From contig QXEO01000550.1 in assembly GCA_007115705.1 (NCBI GenBank), forward strand, positions 308,111 to 372,110: DNA of 64,000 bases. Direction: 5' to 3'. The position numbers and the translations under genes are program-made. This document shows, piece by piece, positions 43,991 to 56,766 of the stretch (position 1 is its first letter; each line of letters starts with the position of its first letter). This DNA comes from Dactylis glomerata (Eukaryota; Streptophyta; Magnoliopsida; Poales; Poaceae). Below the pieces are notes generated by a model. The model did not search any database and was not told the DNA's origin. It worked only from the letters and a program-made list of their open reading frames with translations.

Positions 43991-46525
43991 AAACTAAACT
44001 TCATCCTGAAGTTTACGCTCTCGTACGTGGTGTGATGAACTTGTTGTGGATATCATCTTTCTTGCAACTCCTTATCCAAATACTTTGGATATAGATGATA
44101 TCCCTTATCCAAAGTGTTCATTGAATCCTCTGTTGTCTACTTCAAACAACAGTCTCTTCAATTCCATTCAACCTTTCTCATCCTGGTCATTGTCTTGGAT
44201 TATCCATGATCTCAACACCTTCTATGGCTTATAGGTTCCTACTAGTTGTTCTAGCCAGTCTTCCTAATTGGGTTCTTGGTTTTACCACCTAAGAATGGAT
44301 AAAACACATTTAGTGTATCCATTACAAGGTTTGTCATCCAACTTTATAAGTGTTAGTAAGTCTTCTAGGTTCAAGACTATGATTACTTCTGATATCAATT
44401 TTCTCAAGCTGTGGTTCATACTAGCTATCATTCCAATTCACTGAGTCTACTACTTCCCACTCATTGCTTAACTCTCCCCTTTGGACTTTTCTAGTCTTTC
44501 TAATGGTTTCTCGAAGAATCTGTGGTGTACCCACACAATTGTGGATATCCAGTACAAATTCCTTGGTTAGGTATTTAGGTAGGGTGTTCTATTACACTTT
44601 TGGATGTATGTAGTTACCCAAAAGTTCTAAAGGTTGACTAAAATTGGGTGTTCTCATTGGTATCTATCCTAATTCAAATGATAGGATATATACAAAGCCA
44701 CAGGAGAAATCCGGCAGAGTTTCTCTTGTACCGGAGGACATCCACGACAGGCAATTGCATAATTTGAACGAAATATGTAATAACAGGGCTATAAATGAAC
44801 CAATGGTCTCAACGGATCATTGTTGACACGAATCCTCACAAGCCTTAGTCCGTAGACAAAGACTACATCTCTTTGATAGGGAAAGGTATTGCTAAAGTCT
44901 TAACCACCAATCTACAATTCAAGATTTTGGGACTAGGGATCAAAGTTATATAGAAATGTTATGTGTCTTAGTCACGCTATCAACGAGGGTCACTGGGGTT
45001 ACCACTCCCAGGCTGAATAAAGCAGCAGGCAATACTGGAATGGATCATCGGTACTACAACACCTCAATCAACCCATGATGTACTAATCATAACCAAGGCT
45101 GCATAACAACAAGCTCAAATACCTTAAACTCAATTGCGGTTACCTAATTAGTGGTTCTACTCAGTAATCTAAAGTTATCTCTAGTATTTTAAGAACTAGA
45201 GTGTTAATAATTTCAAACTTTTCTGTTGTTTTACTAAACTAGTTGTGGATCCTTCTAATCTTCCTTCAAAGTATCAATGAAGCTTCCTTCTTTTGGCTTC
45301 CTTTATCTGTTGATCCTTCATCTTTTGGCTTGATTGCCTTCAGAATTCATCTCTCCCTCTCACGAATCCCTTAACCATCTAGAACTATAACACCAAGTAA
45401 GAACTCGATGATGCAACATGCACTTGCACATCAAAGTACAACTTCATGTATAGATAGTCACACAATAAAATCCAAGAAAATCCAAATTTGTGCTGGCAAC
45501 ATACATCATCATAAGCCCGTGAGTAAAACATCTCTAGAATTCAGGCTTAGATGTGTACCTTATAGCACCAAATATTATAGGTTTAGATTGTGCTATATTG
45601 CACGTAGTGGTGGATTACTACTCTTTATCTCAATATTTTACTCCATTTGCCCAATTGCAATCGAATAAATTTGAGAAAAGGGTTGGGAACCACTCTAACA
45701 GATCCAGACTCCTTTAAGACTACTACTTCTAGATTACCTTCCATCTTATTGAAGACTATCCTCACATGTTCTCTCAAACTTCTTACATTCCTATACCTCA
45801 TACATACTTCACTAAGTATGGTTCACTGAACTCCATGACTTCCATAGAACTTCTCCATTGTGCTATGCTAAATCTTCACCAACTAAAGACTATGGTTTTG
45901 GTATACTTAACCTATTTACCATGGTTTGGAATATTTCATTCACCATTCTCCTTGAGCATCTTCCTCTTCAGCTTGAGATTGCTGGTTTACTATAAAGTTC
46001 TACTCCATCATGTGAAGATTCTCAGGTGAATCTAACATGATTAAGGTTTTTATACTACCCGTACATCTTACTTGTATATGGCATTCTTGGGTGTCCATAT
46101 ACATGACTAAACCTGAGGTACTTCTTCATATATCCTCACTTCATCCCTTAAAATCATCCTACTACAGTTTCAGATGACTCAAGTTTAACATAGTGGCCTT
46201 GGTATACATCTTCCAATAGGATAGTTTCTATTTCGGTTGTATCCTCTCTTTGGACTACCATGTATTGTATACCAAATGTGATCTACTTCCATCCTTTATG
46301 TAAGGCTCTAATGGTGTCTTACCTACTAGGAAGGGAACAAGACAGCTAACTTCACTTAAGAAGAACAGATAAGAAAACTTAACTCAAGTGTGTCAGGAGT
46401 ATTCTTTTATTGAATGTCCATCTCAAGTCATAAGAAGAATTGTTTTAGGTAAGATGGTTTCCTATAGTCACTACCCAACCTACAGGTCTCCTTTAAAGGG
46501 TTTGAATCCTAGGGTCAAAGCGTTC

Positions 46526-46537
46526 GCTCTGATACCA
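46526..46537 (-). other. LARD primer binding site (iMet type)
   Basis: TGGTATCAGAGC on the minus strand, two bases beyond the 5' LTR end. It fixes the LARD's orientation. Confidence 0.87.
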
Positions 46538-46539
46538 GC

Positions 46540-49500
46540 TGCGGTGACCCAGCATACCACTGCATGTGTAGTATGCAAGTCATTGGCATAACACCAATGA
46601 AACACCATCTCACCAGTATTACATCCCTCAGAGTGGTACAACAGAAACATCGTAGGTCCAAGGCATGACTATAGAATTACAATTTTCATCATACAGAAGA
46701 TCTTCAGAACCTCCTCAACAGGTAGAGGTTTAGTTCTGGCGACTACAATCGAGGAAGAATACACTGAAGACTAAACTAAAGCTACAACTAATTCAATTGG
46801 CTTACTACTCACTACAGAATTACCCTAACTACTTAGGTTCTAGGATTAGGGATTTGGTTCCCTTCTATACCTATTCTAGTTTTCCACCAAGCTTGATATA
46901 GGTGTTGACTCCATTGACTGCTTCCACCTCTGGTCAAGACTTCTTCTTCAGCTTTGGTTCATTGGGATTGCCTCCTTCTGATGCCTCCAATCTAAGCAAG
47001 GGTTAAGAGGGAGTGGGGTGAGTAACGAGCGTTACCCAGCAAGTTCATATAGGAAATAAGGTGTTTTATGCACTATCTATAGTCGTAGACCCAAGAGTCA
47101 TTTGGCAATGCAAGTTTTCGTAAACATTTCTTCAAGAGTTTCCTTTTATTCTGAAGAACTATGTCCGTCAGCCTTCACAGGTTGATTAGAACTTCATAGA
47201 GTTCCTTTCCTGCCGTGTTCGCAGTTCCTTCCCGGAACAAGGAGTGACAAGCCAAAATTTGATAACTCTGCAGAGGTGCGTTGCTTTACCCATGAGAGAC
47301 CTTATCCTTGTTGCACAACCAGGCGTACTTTCCCATCCACACACTTTGGTATGGGGCCCAGTATAAGGTCCAAGCCAATCACTGCCCTTCTCTGCAACCC
47401 CGCATACCCACCCTTTTGCTTCGCTCAGGCAATGGTAAGCCCCGATTTACGGCATAGCCAATGCGCAAGCCCCGATTTACATGCCCGAGATACCCACAAT
47501 CCATCATAGACACCAGGTACCGAGGGAACTTAGGGGTCCCACCCTTGTTGTCAGGCAACGCTATACAATTTACATCCCAACCATTCGATATGGTCCTCCG
47601 TTGACATGCGAAAGGAAGAAGATCCAGCTGACTTTCCCGTCCCATTCCAGATCTCATGGTTAACGCGCATTGTACAGCGCAAGAATCACTAGCGACATTT
47701 GTTATTAATCCTAGGGTTTACTTTCCCGTGCAAATGGAACCTCCACCACAACAATCATACCATGGTTCCATTTGCCAACCCTCCTAGGTTACCACCACTC
47801 GGGTCGATAACCAGCTAGTCATATTAATTATAAAAGAGAACCTTTTTCTTTTAGATGCAATAGTAATACCACAAGTATGTATTTGCAAGTAATTTGATAA
47901 AATTAATCAAGAGGTATGAGCAAGAGTGAACTTGCCTTTTTGACTGCAAGATTATGCAAGTCAAGGTCTTCGTTACGTAAGAAATCCAAATTCTAAAATA
48001 GCACCATCATCTGGTAAAGATGATGTTAAAAGATTGGCAGCATGATATGCATAATAGATGCTATGCAACAATCTATGCGTAACCTATCCCCGATGATTTG
48101 TTATTATTGCGTTATGGTGACTTCTTTGTGATGTGTTGTACTTTTAAGTTCAATTACACATCCAAGGTTGTTATGAGTTTTAAGTTAGTTGACTAACCTT
48201 CATAAACAACATATTAAAACTTAATATAAGATTTAATGTGTTAGGGTTTACCATTGTTTGTTGTTATTGCTAAAGACTGCTATAGTAATAAGTGAGGACT
48301 TGAAAGTAACACTTTTAAGTGGTGCCTATCATTAGCAAACAAGTAGTTGATTATGGACATGCAAAGTTGAAGCAATTCTTATTTCATAAGAATACCTAGT
48401 TGGTCTTAGGGTTGACAACAATCTTAACACACATATAGAATTATTTATGTTCAAGCTTAGTGAAAGGGTTTGATATTTAGTTCCAAGGTATCTTAAAAGA
48501 ATAACATTTGAAGAACATATTTCCTAATGAAATAAAGTATTACAACTAAGATTTTAGTGTTCTAGGGTTTAGCATAATTTTCTATTAGTCAAAGAGTAGT
48601 TATTAGGTGAAACATATCAAGGAACAAGTTAAGATATATCTAATACTTGTATAATATTCGTTGAGCATGATCCTTCAAAGTAGTTGACATTGTTGTTCTC
48701 ATATTTAGTTGTTTTTATAGTTGACAACATTCTAAACATGCATAGTTAATTATTTACATCAATGCCTAAGAATAGATGTGATGTTTAATTGATATGTTCT
48801 TAAAAAGAATAACTGTTAATGAATCAATTGTTGAAATAACAATGTTAGAGTTAGGAAATAAGTCTCATTTAATTTTATGATTTTTCCCAAAATTTTACTA
48901 TTTTAAATTTGTTCTAGGAAAATCATTTTATGGATTAAAATTCTAATAGTAAAGTTTTTGGATTAATATTTAATAACAACAAAATTATTAATTGGAATAA
49001 CATTACTTAGGTTGTTGAAATTTTATTTAGTATTTGAAATTTTTGTTTGAATTATCATCATTAGGTTTGAATTCAAAATTCAAATACTACTTAAACAAGG
49101 TTTCAAATTTATTTCTAAATTATTTCACACAAGTATGCAAGATTATAATTTAAATAGATAGGTTATATTTTTGTGATCATTTTGGTATATTATTTATATT
49201 TTTTTGATTTTATATGAAATAGTTATGAATTTATCAAGTTATAACTATTTTTAGAAATTTCAATTTGTAACAGATGAAACTTTTCTAACCGAGGCAGACC
49301 TACCCACACACTCTGACTGGTGGGGCTAATGCCAGTCAGCTGCCACGCTTGCAATTGACCCGGTCAAGGAGCTGACTGGGACCGGGACTTCATCGCCGGC
49401 GAGGTGATCGACGGCGACGGCGACGCTCAAGGGTTCCCAGGGACGCGCTAAGGATGATTTCAAACCAGAAATCTATAACGGACCATTTGGTGGCGGCGCC

Positions 49501-51532
49501 CCCTCGAAAAGGTCACCAGAGTTGCTCCGGTGAGCCTCTACTGCGGCAGTGATCGATGGTCAAATTCGAAGTGGAGCTACGGACCATGCGGGGATGCAAT
49601 AGATGACTCTGTAGAAGCGCAAACTCACTAGGAGTTTGATGGTGTCCTCGATTTAGACCTTGGTGACAGGAGATGAGCTCATGGTCGCGGATTCCGGCGA
49701 TGAACTGCAAAAGGGAATGATCAAATTCACTTGATTCGGAACACCTCGGCTTGATTACTTCTGTATGGGTACTACTGGGAGCACTGCAGAGCTCCAAGAG
49801 TACTCCACGGTCGCCGGGGTGGCTTCAATCGATGATGAGGATACACCACCAGAGCTAGGGTTTCGGGAGACAACGTGGGGAGCTCGAGATAGGAAGTGAG
49901 ATGGGAACTAGGGTTTCTATGGCGGTGGACAACCTTTTATGGACGTCGGGGAGCGACGGCGGCCATCTTGGTGCGACGAGGATGAACGACATCCCTGGCG
50001 CCACCGAGCTGCTTGACGCAACGAGGAAGACAATGACCTCCTCCGCTGTGTAAATCCGAAATGGTAAGTTGGTCGGGCTCCTGGTGGGCTGATCACTGGG
50101 CCGAGTTGGATGGGCTTCGGCCGGTAAACTCCTCTCCCCTATTTTTTTCAGTTTCAATTCCTTTTCCTTTTTCTGATTTTCTAGTTTTGAGATTTCTAAT
50201 TTGATTTGCAATTTTGTTTTGCAGGTTTTAAACTTATAAGTTCATATAAAATCGATCTAGGATATTCACTGACACAACACCTTGTGTCAGGATATAATTA
50301 GGTGTATTATCACATTTATTAAGTTAAATTTTAATTAGGTTTGAATGGAATCTTGATGGCATGATTTTCTATTATCTTCTTTTTAGGGTTGGAATTATTT
50401 TCCTAGGTCTTGTGCAATCCAAAATGAAATTTCAGTAGGATTCTTAAGACTTTGAATTACCTAATGATATCACATGTCTCAGACAAAGAAGATATGCTTG
50501 ATATCAAGATTTGTTCCCTATTAAGTTGATCACTAATGTGATGAATGAGATTTGGACTCAGAAGTATTGACACCACTCTTGGATTTGGAGATAGTACATG
50601 GTTCTAGGGCTTTGCTTATGATCACAATATGATACATAAGTGAGAATGATATTTTAGAATGAATCTCCAAATAAATGGACAAGAGGATATGGAACTTGAT
50701 AGAGTGTAATTACACCCCTCCAGAATATATGGTACTTACTCCTAGAATGGAATCCAGGTGACACAGGCTCTATCCTAAGTAAGAATCTATGGTTAAGGAT
50801 GATATCTACTTATCACATTAGGTTTTATGGATAACCTAAATATCTCCCAACAACAAGCATAATCATGTACTGGACATGATCATCTTATTTCTTTCACAAA
50901 CTCCCTCTATCAAAGGATTACTCTAGGTTGTACCTACCTTCTGAAACTAAGTATATAATCTTCCCTTTGTGCTACTCACCTAAAGTAGTTAATACCCTTC
51001 TAGTCCATTTGGTATTAGATTTAACCTTTCCTACTACTGGTTTCTAGATTATATCCTAGGGTTATCCCATAAGATGAGAATAATACTAAATGTATAAGCT
51101 TTCTCTCTTCTAGTTCAGAAGAAGAAGTAGTTTGGGTAATTGAGAATAAAAGATAGATCAGGCTTTGAAGATAAGACTTGTGTTAAATTACTTTATGGTT
51201 CATTGATTTAAGTTCAATGAATACCATTATAGTCTTGGTAGTAATGAGTATGGTTCATAATATGATGTGGTGGTACTATTGTTGTACCTCACTTTACTCT
51301 CCTAAAACTTATGTTTGTCTCTACCCAACACAAGGTTTTAACAAAGTTCATGTTGAAGTTTATCGCGCTTCAGTTGATGAGCTACTTCAATTCCATCAAC
51401 TCAAGTGAAACTCCAATCACTTTAATATGTTTTATTTAAATGCGCGAAAATTCCTCTGATTTTCTTATGCATGAATGCTATGCACACATCGATTTCCTCT
51501 CTATTTCTATCCTCAAATGCTGGGATATTACA
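46540..51532 (-). repeat. LARD 5' LTR, uninterrupted
   Basis: 4993 bp, the empty-site version of the left LTR; it shows what the left LTR looked like before A, B and C inserted. It has roughly 41 extra bases near 47995-48040. The TATA-like CCATAAAAGG lies at 49933-49942 (minus). No gene is supported within it. Confidence 0.9.
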
Positions 51533-51537
51533 GAGGA

Positions 51538-52568
51538 GTGTTGCCTTAACTTATCTTCCACTAACCTGAGACTTTTTATGGGTGCTTGATGCATGTGCTC
51601 CCGCGGATCTCCGGGTTCTGGCCGCATGGTTAATAGATATGCTTGTGCTGCTACTAGGGCTGCTTCTGGTGTTTCCTGTATGAAGTTTTCCTCTTCATCT
51701 GACAATGGCGCGCTGATACTTCTTGCGTGTTATTTTTCCATTCCTCGTGCTGTTTTTCTCCTACTATGCTTTGGTTCGCGGTGTCTTTCTTTCCTGGAAT
51801 CTGATATCTCACCGTAGTCACTCCAATATGGTCTGCTTGATGCGCTATAGCTATCCTGACTTTTCCTAAGCTCCCTTTTTTCTGCTTGCAGTTTCTTTTT
51901 GTGCTGATGCAGGGCATATTGATATCCCATTAAGACTTCTCTCCTTGAATTTGCGAGTACCTCTGTGCCGTGATTAATTGCTGACATGATAATTCTCCAT
52001 TCTCTGGCGGAGACGTATATTTTCTCCTTCTCTTTTCCACTATTGCTCCTCGGGTTGTTGCCCTGTGTGTCGACTACTAGGTTGCCATCATCATTATTTT
52101 CTTCTGCTGCTTCAGTGATGATGACGCATACCTGGTGCATATTGCCGGAAACACCGCCGCTTCGGGTGGTGAAGTCCTGCTAGTCAAGATCTAAGTGACC
52201 CATTGCTTCTCCTATGTCGAGGTTTCCCATGAGTTCATCGAGTTCTTCGATTTTCTCTTCTCTTTTTTTCCATTGTTGCAAAGCTGACCGGCGAGTTTGC
52301 CTTGCTGGAAGAGCCTATCGATGATTCTGTCATTGCGATTTTCGTGGTTTTTTCTGCCGATGGATCCAATTTCGTTGAATCCGAGAGGCGAGTCGAACCC
52401 AAAGAACCGACGTGAAAGTTCGGACTTCCAATCGTCAGGTCCATCTCCTGATCCAAACTTGCGAAGACTGGAGTGAGGGTTGGTGGATGAGGTTGAAAAT
52501 CTACGGTCCCGGTTTCCGTCGACTTTCGAGTTGTTGTTGGCTAGAAGCGAAAAAGCCATCGAATTCAT
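51538..52568 (-). pseudogene. Element D gag, upstream fragment, frameshifted
   Basis: On the minus strand, from the ATG at 52568 (MNSMAFSLLAN, as in C's MNSTAFSLLAN). Matches to C continue through VCVIITEA, INHGTEV and QETPEAALVAAQAYLL. The first frame stops at 52212, a second frame picks up near 52140, and it stops again at 51730. The piece ends at the LARD insertion (TSD GAGGA) and continues at 5563 leftward. Confidence 0.85.
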
Positions 52569-52587
52569 GATTCCAACGCCCAAAGTC

Positions 52588-52605
52588 CCCACGGTCGGCG
52601 CCAAA
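52588..52605 (-). other. Element D primer binding site
   Basis: On the minus strand TTGGCGCCGACCGTGGGG lies next to the LTR end, as in element C. Confidence 0.75.
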
Positions 52606-52939
52606 TGACGAGGGTTAACTCAACAAATGTCCTAGATGAAGGACTTAGGATCGGGGGAAGAGGGCGTCAGATGAACTCGAAGGTAAAGATCAGTCAAACA
52701 AGGCGTGTATTGAGAATAAGCGTGGTACTCAACTGGCTCAATCTCAATCTGTCCCTGGCCGACCTCTCCTGGCCTCTATATATAGGTGGCCAGGTCTCAA
52801 GGAATAGGTCGGGTTCAATACAAATTACAACATCCCTATACGTTACAGACTCGTATTTCGACTATGACTATGCCTGAGCCTGGCTTAACGGGCCTTAGGG
52901 GTACACAGATAATGGGCTCTATTAGCTATACCCTTGTCA
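52606..52939 (-). repeat. Element D 5' LTR
   Basis: 334 bp on the minus strand, TGACAAGGGTATAG...CGTCA. It is clearly homologous to C's 335-bp LTR but more diverged than C's two LTRs are from each other. It carries the palindrome-flanked TATA at 52768-52794. Confidence 0.88.
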
Positions 52940-54778
52940 ATGTCCTTGTCATAGATGCAACCTCAGGGCCCTAATCAAGCCTAATTCGGGACATTGGAGA
53001 AGCACTTGCTCATGAGTGGTTTCATGAAAGGCTACATTGACGAGGACGTCAACAATGGGCCCCCGCCGGCAGGAAATGGTGACGTGGGAGGCCAACGAGA
53101 AGGCGAAGAGTCACCCAGACATGATGAAGGAGATGCGGGACATGATCATGATGATGGCGGATCCGATGGTGGTGGAGAAGATGCGGACACGCATACACCG
53201 CTAACTTCAGCCTTGCGGGACCCTCATGTTCAAGAACTGCTCCTCAAGGAGACGAGCAACACCAAAGCTGCTGCCCGAGAGAAAGAGAAGATGGAGCAAA
53301 TGGAGAAAGACGGGAAAACTCCATTGTATCCTGGGTGCCGGCCCGGGGATACACGCCTGAACGTAACCCTCAAAGCTTTGGAGATGAAGGTGCAACACAA
53401 ATGGACCGACGTGAGCTTCAACAATAACCTGGAATACTGGCACGAGAAGCTTCCCGAGGGGAACACATTGCCAAGGAGTACCTAGGAGGCCAAGAAAGTC
53501 GTGTGCCCTCTCGATCTACCGCACATCAAGTACGACGCCTGCATCAATGATTGCACACTTTATCGGGATGAGTACAAGGAACTAACCACATGCCCGGTGT
53601 GCGGCCAATCACGATACAAGAGAGGGAGCAAGAAAGTTCCTCGAAAAGTGGTATGGTACTTTCCTATCACCCCCTGTCTGAAGCAGTATTTTGTAGACCC
53701 TAAGGAAGCGAAGCTCATGCAATGGCACATGGAAAGGGAGAAGCCCAGAGATGATCCGGAGAAGGGCACAATCCTGACACACCCTGCGGACGCTAGCCAG
53801 TGGCTCGCACTAGACATGGAAGACGGTTTTGGGGACGATGCCACGAATGTCAGGCTGGGTATGAGCACAGATGGACTCAATCCCTTCGGCAACCAGAGTA
53901 GCACGCATAGCACCTGGCCCGTCTTTGTATGTCCGTACAACCTTCCCCCCTGGTTGTGCACCAAGCAGAGTTACGTACACTTGAGTATTCTTATTCAGGG
54001 GCCAGAACAACCAGGTATTGACATGCACCTATATCTCGAGCCGTTGAAAGAGGAGTTAGCCACGTTGTGGGAGACACCGGTACGTACGTGGGACGCCTAC
54101 AAAGGAGAGTATTTCGGTTTGAGAGCCGCGTTGCTCATGACGGTGCAAGACTATCCTAGATACGCATATGTCTCTTGCCAGGTGGCCCACGGACACAATG
54201 CATGTGTCAGGTGCATGGATAAAATGTCGCATGTCCAGCTACCGAAGGACCTCGGTTTTTCAAAAACCGTGTTCCCTGGGATTCGAAAGTGGCTTCCCGC
54301 CGATCACCCTTGGAGAAAACGTGGAGATCTGTTCAATGGTAGTGAGGAGCTCGAAACATCCCCACCTATTTATAATGGAGAGGATATCAATGACTTGATA
54401 GAAGAATGGGAAGCGTTCCCCGCACCGGGAAAGAAGCGTCCAAGGGTAAAGCCGCTGCGAGGTGTATGGAAATCGAGGTCCATTTTCTGGGACCTGCCGT
54501 ATTGGAAATACCTCCACACGCCTCATAGCCTTGATCTCATGCACATCACGAAGAAGGTGTGTGAGAGTCTAGTTGCCACTATCGTTAACATGCCGGAGAA
54601 AACTAAAGACGGGCCAAAGGCAAGAAACGACCTGATCAAGCTAGGCATCAGGAAAGAACTTCATGGAGGATGCCCGATGACGCTGATGATGATGAGAAGA
54701 AATCCCCATGTTTCCGGGCTCAATTATTCAACCGCGACGAAGAAGGGAAAGAAGATCGTGACGAGTCGACGATGGTAG
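52940..54778 (+). pseudogene. tnpD-like: CACTA TnpD-type transposase, truncated and with a nonsense codon
   Basis: One frame from before 52994 reads HLLMSGFMKGY, an acidic Asp/Gly/His-rich stretch, then YPGCRPGDTRLNVTLKALEMK up to a TAG at 53483-53485. The same frame resumes without shift with CPLDLPHIKYDACINDC, CPVCGQSRYKRG, LALDMEDGFGDDATNVRLGMSTDGLNPF and LHTPHSLDLMHITKK. These are the Transposase_21 (En/Spm TnpD) signature regions of CACTA elements. The 5' end is cut off by element D at 52939. Downstream of about 54660 the frame loses family similarity, so the C-terminus is also missing or shifted. It is not functional. Confidence 0.88.
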
Positions 54779-55290
54779 CTTGTTCAGAATCGACATCGCA
54801 CAATGTGTCATTTTTTGAGGAACAATCATATAAAAGATTTTTGGTTTTTTGTAACAATGATCATATACATGATTGATGATTTATTGTCTAATGAATTTCT
54901 TGCATTTTATTTGAAAATGTTGGACTGGTACTATTTAAAAATTATTATTTTTAGAATGAGCAAATTTTATTTGTTACAATTTAGTAGTTTCAAATTTTCT
55001 GAAATATATTTTGGCTAACCAAAAAAAAGGTGGGAGGTCCAGGGTTTGAACCTGGCACCTCCAGATTCAAACGAAACAGACTAACCACTGTGTTGTGTGT
55101 GTGTAGCTGTCAACACTGCACCGCGCGTGCTTTTGAAGTATACCTGGATATTCTGTGGCGCACCACCATATGGTGCGCCACATTTAACTTATCTGTGGCG
55201 CACCTCTCTGGGATGCGCCACGCAGCTTTGGCACTTAGGGGGAAAACGGCCTGCCGGCCCCTTCTCTCTCCCACAATTAGCCGCATAGAG
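54779..55290 (+). other. 3' remnant of the outer CACTA with GTGCGCCAC motifs
   Basis: An AT-rich stretch is followed by GGTGGGAGGTCCAGGGTTTGAACCTGG (T-arm-like on the minus strand). Several GTGGCGCACC/GGTGCGCCAC motifs at 55153-55222 follow; these are subterminal-type repeats known from grass CACTA families. No terminal CACTA end is visible. Confidence 0.5.
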
Positions 55291-55380
55291 GATTCGAACC
55301 ATAGCTAGCTAACCGCACTGCCACCTCCGCTCTGCCGCGCTCGCCTCTGCTACGCGCACACCTCGCTGATTGCTTTTGAT

Positions 55381-56766
55381 GGCGCGGTGTTTAATAGTGC
55401 CAGAGAACTTGTTGGCGTTTAGTTGATGAAGTAAATGACCGGCCAGTTGGGAACCCCAAGAGGAAGGTATGATGAATATAGCAGCAAGTCTTCCCTCAGT
55501 TATGAAACCAAAGTTATCAATCCAGTAGGAAAAAGCCAATACTCCAGAAGGTGATGCTTGCTAGCCTAGTGACACTCCAACAAGGGCGCCGTTAATGATA
55601 TCTTGTTAGCGTGTCTTCAACTAGTAGCAACGTGGAACCTGCACACAACACAACCAAATACTTTGTTCCCAATGTACGATGAGGTTGTCAATCTCACCGG
55701 TTTGCTGTAAACAAAGGAATGAGCGTATCGAGTGGAAAACAATAGTAATATGCGAGAAAGTAAACAGTGCGAGTAAAGTAAACAGGTGATAGCAATATAA
55801 AGGAAATAGGACCGAGGTCCACAGTTCACTAGTGGTGTCTCTCCATAAGATAAAATAACACATGCTGGGTAAACAAATTACAGTTGGACAATTGATAGAA
55901 TAAAGACAATGTACATATGTCGAGAGGATCACTATGAGATTTACTCTGGGCATTACAACAAGATACATAGACCGCCATCCAACTGCATCTATGACTAATA
56001 ATCCACTTGTGGCGAATCAATCCGAGAACTCCACAAGTATTAAGTTGCGAACAATAGATAACTGCATTAAGCAAAGTTTCTAATGTAAACAAAGCATATG
56101 CCCTTGGACATATGAATGTTGTTTTCTCCCTAGTGGCAACAGCACATCTACAACCTTAGAGGTTTCTGTCACTCCCCCAGATTAAATAGAGGCATGAACC
56201 CAACTATCGAGCATAAATACCCCCTCTTGGAGTCACTAGTATCTACTCGGCCAAGATAGCTACTAACAACGGAGAGCACGCAAGATTATAAACAACATAG
56301 AGATAACATATGATAATATTCAGCACATCAACTCAATCATAACACCAATATACATCGGATCCCAACAAATACAACATGTAGAATTACATAACGGTGATCT
56401 CGATCATGTAAGGCAGCTCACGAGATCTGAACATGAAGCACATGGTGGAGAAGACAACCATCTAGCTACTGCTATGGACCCATAGTCCAAGGTAGACTAC
56501 TCACTCATCACACCGGAGGCAAGCATGACGATGAAGAAGACCTTCGGTGGCGATTCCCCTCTCCAGCAGGGTGCCGGGAAGAGCTTCTGAACCCTCTCGA
56601 TCTCGGGTCGACGATGGCGGCGGATCGCGATGTGTTTCTAGAAAAGTGATCGGGTACTTAGGTTTTTCCCGTCGGGGGGTCTTTATAGGCGAAGGGACAG
56701 CGTCAGAAGTGGACCAAGGCGGCCTCACACATAGGAGGCGTGGCCAGGGCCTGGGCCGCGCCGCCC
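55381..56766 (-). repeat. Old gypsy LTR-like repeat, part 1
   Basis: No ORF. Read on the minus strand, CTATAAAGACC (about 56681-56691) looks like a TATA box followed by a GC-rich leader. Further on come CTACTGGATTGATAAC and TTAACGGCGCCCTTGTTGG, phrases I recall from abundant pooid gypsy LTRs of the Athila type. Degenerate. It is interrupted by the copia element and resumes at 62214. Confidence 0.45.

Larger units (their letters stand above)
43978..46539 (-). other. LARD internal domain, non-coding
   Basis: 2562 bp between the LTRs. The longest ORF is under 90 codons and none shows a gag, protease, RT or integrase motif on either strand. Non-coding but structured interiors are known for LARDs; no specific packaging signal could be identified by eye. 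Confidence 0.75.
5564..51532 (-). mobile_element. LARD: LTR retrotransposon with about 5-kb LTRs and non-coding interior
   Basis: The right LTR (46540-51532, 4993 bp) matches four blocks of the left one (5564-6266, 13915-15203, 22992-25177, 43204-43977; 4952 bp together) after removing three later insertions. On the minus strand the LTR runs TGTAATATCC...GGTCACCGCA. A TGGTATCAGAGC primer site lies 2 bp past the right LTR and a purine tract precedes the left one, so the element is minus-oriented. The 5-bp TSD GAGGA is exact (5559-5563 and 51533-51537). The interior is about 2.56 kb and has no long ORF. This matches the LARD class, of which Sukkula in Triticeae is the known example; I have not confirmed the family. 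Length before nesting was about 12.5 kb. Confidence 0.88.

Noticed and set aside
52945..52951. Alternative start of D's LTR at a second CTTGTCA
   Set aside because: Element C's LTR start aligns to 52939 (TGACAAGGGTATAG), so the second copy is flanking sequence.
53207..54544. Minus-strand ORFs in the TnpD region
   Set aside because: Antisense shadows of the transposase frame.
55028..55110. Possible tRNA gene on the minus strand
   Set aside because: The T-arm is good, but no 5' acceptor strand pairs with it and no anticodon arm can be drawn.
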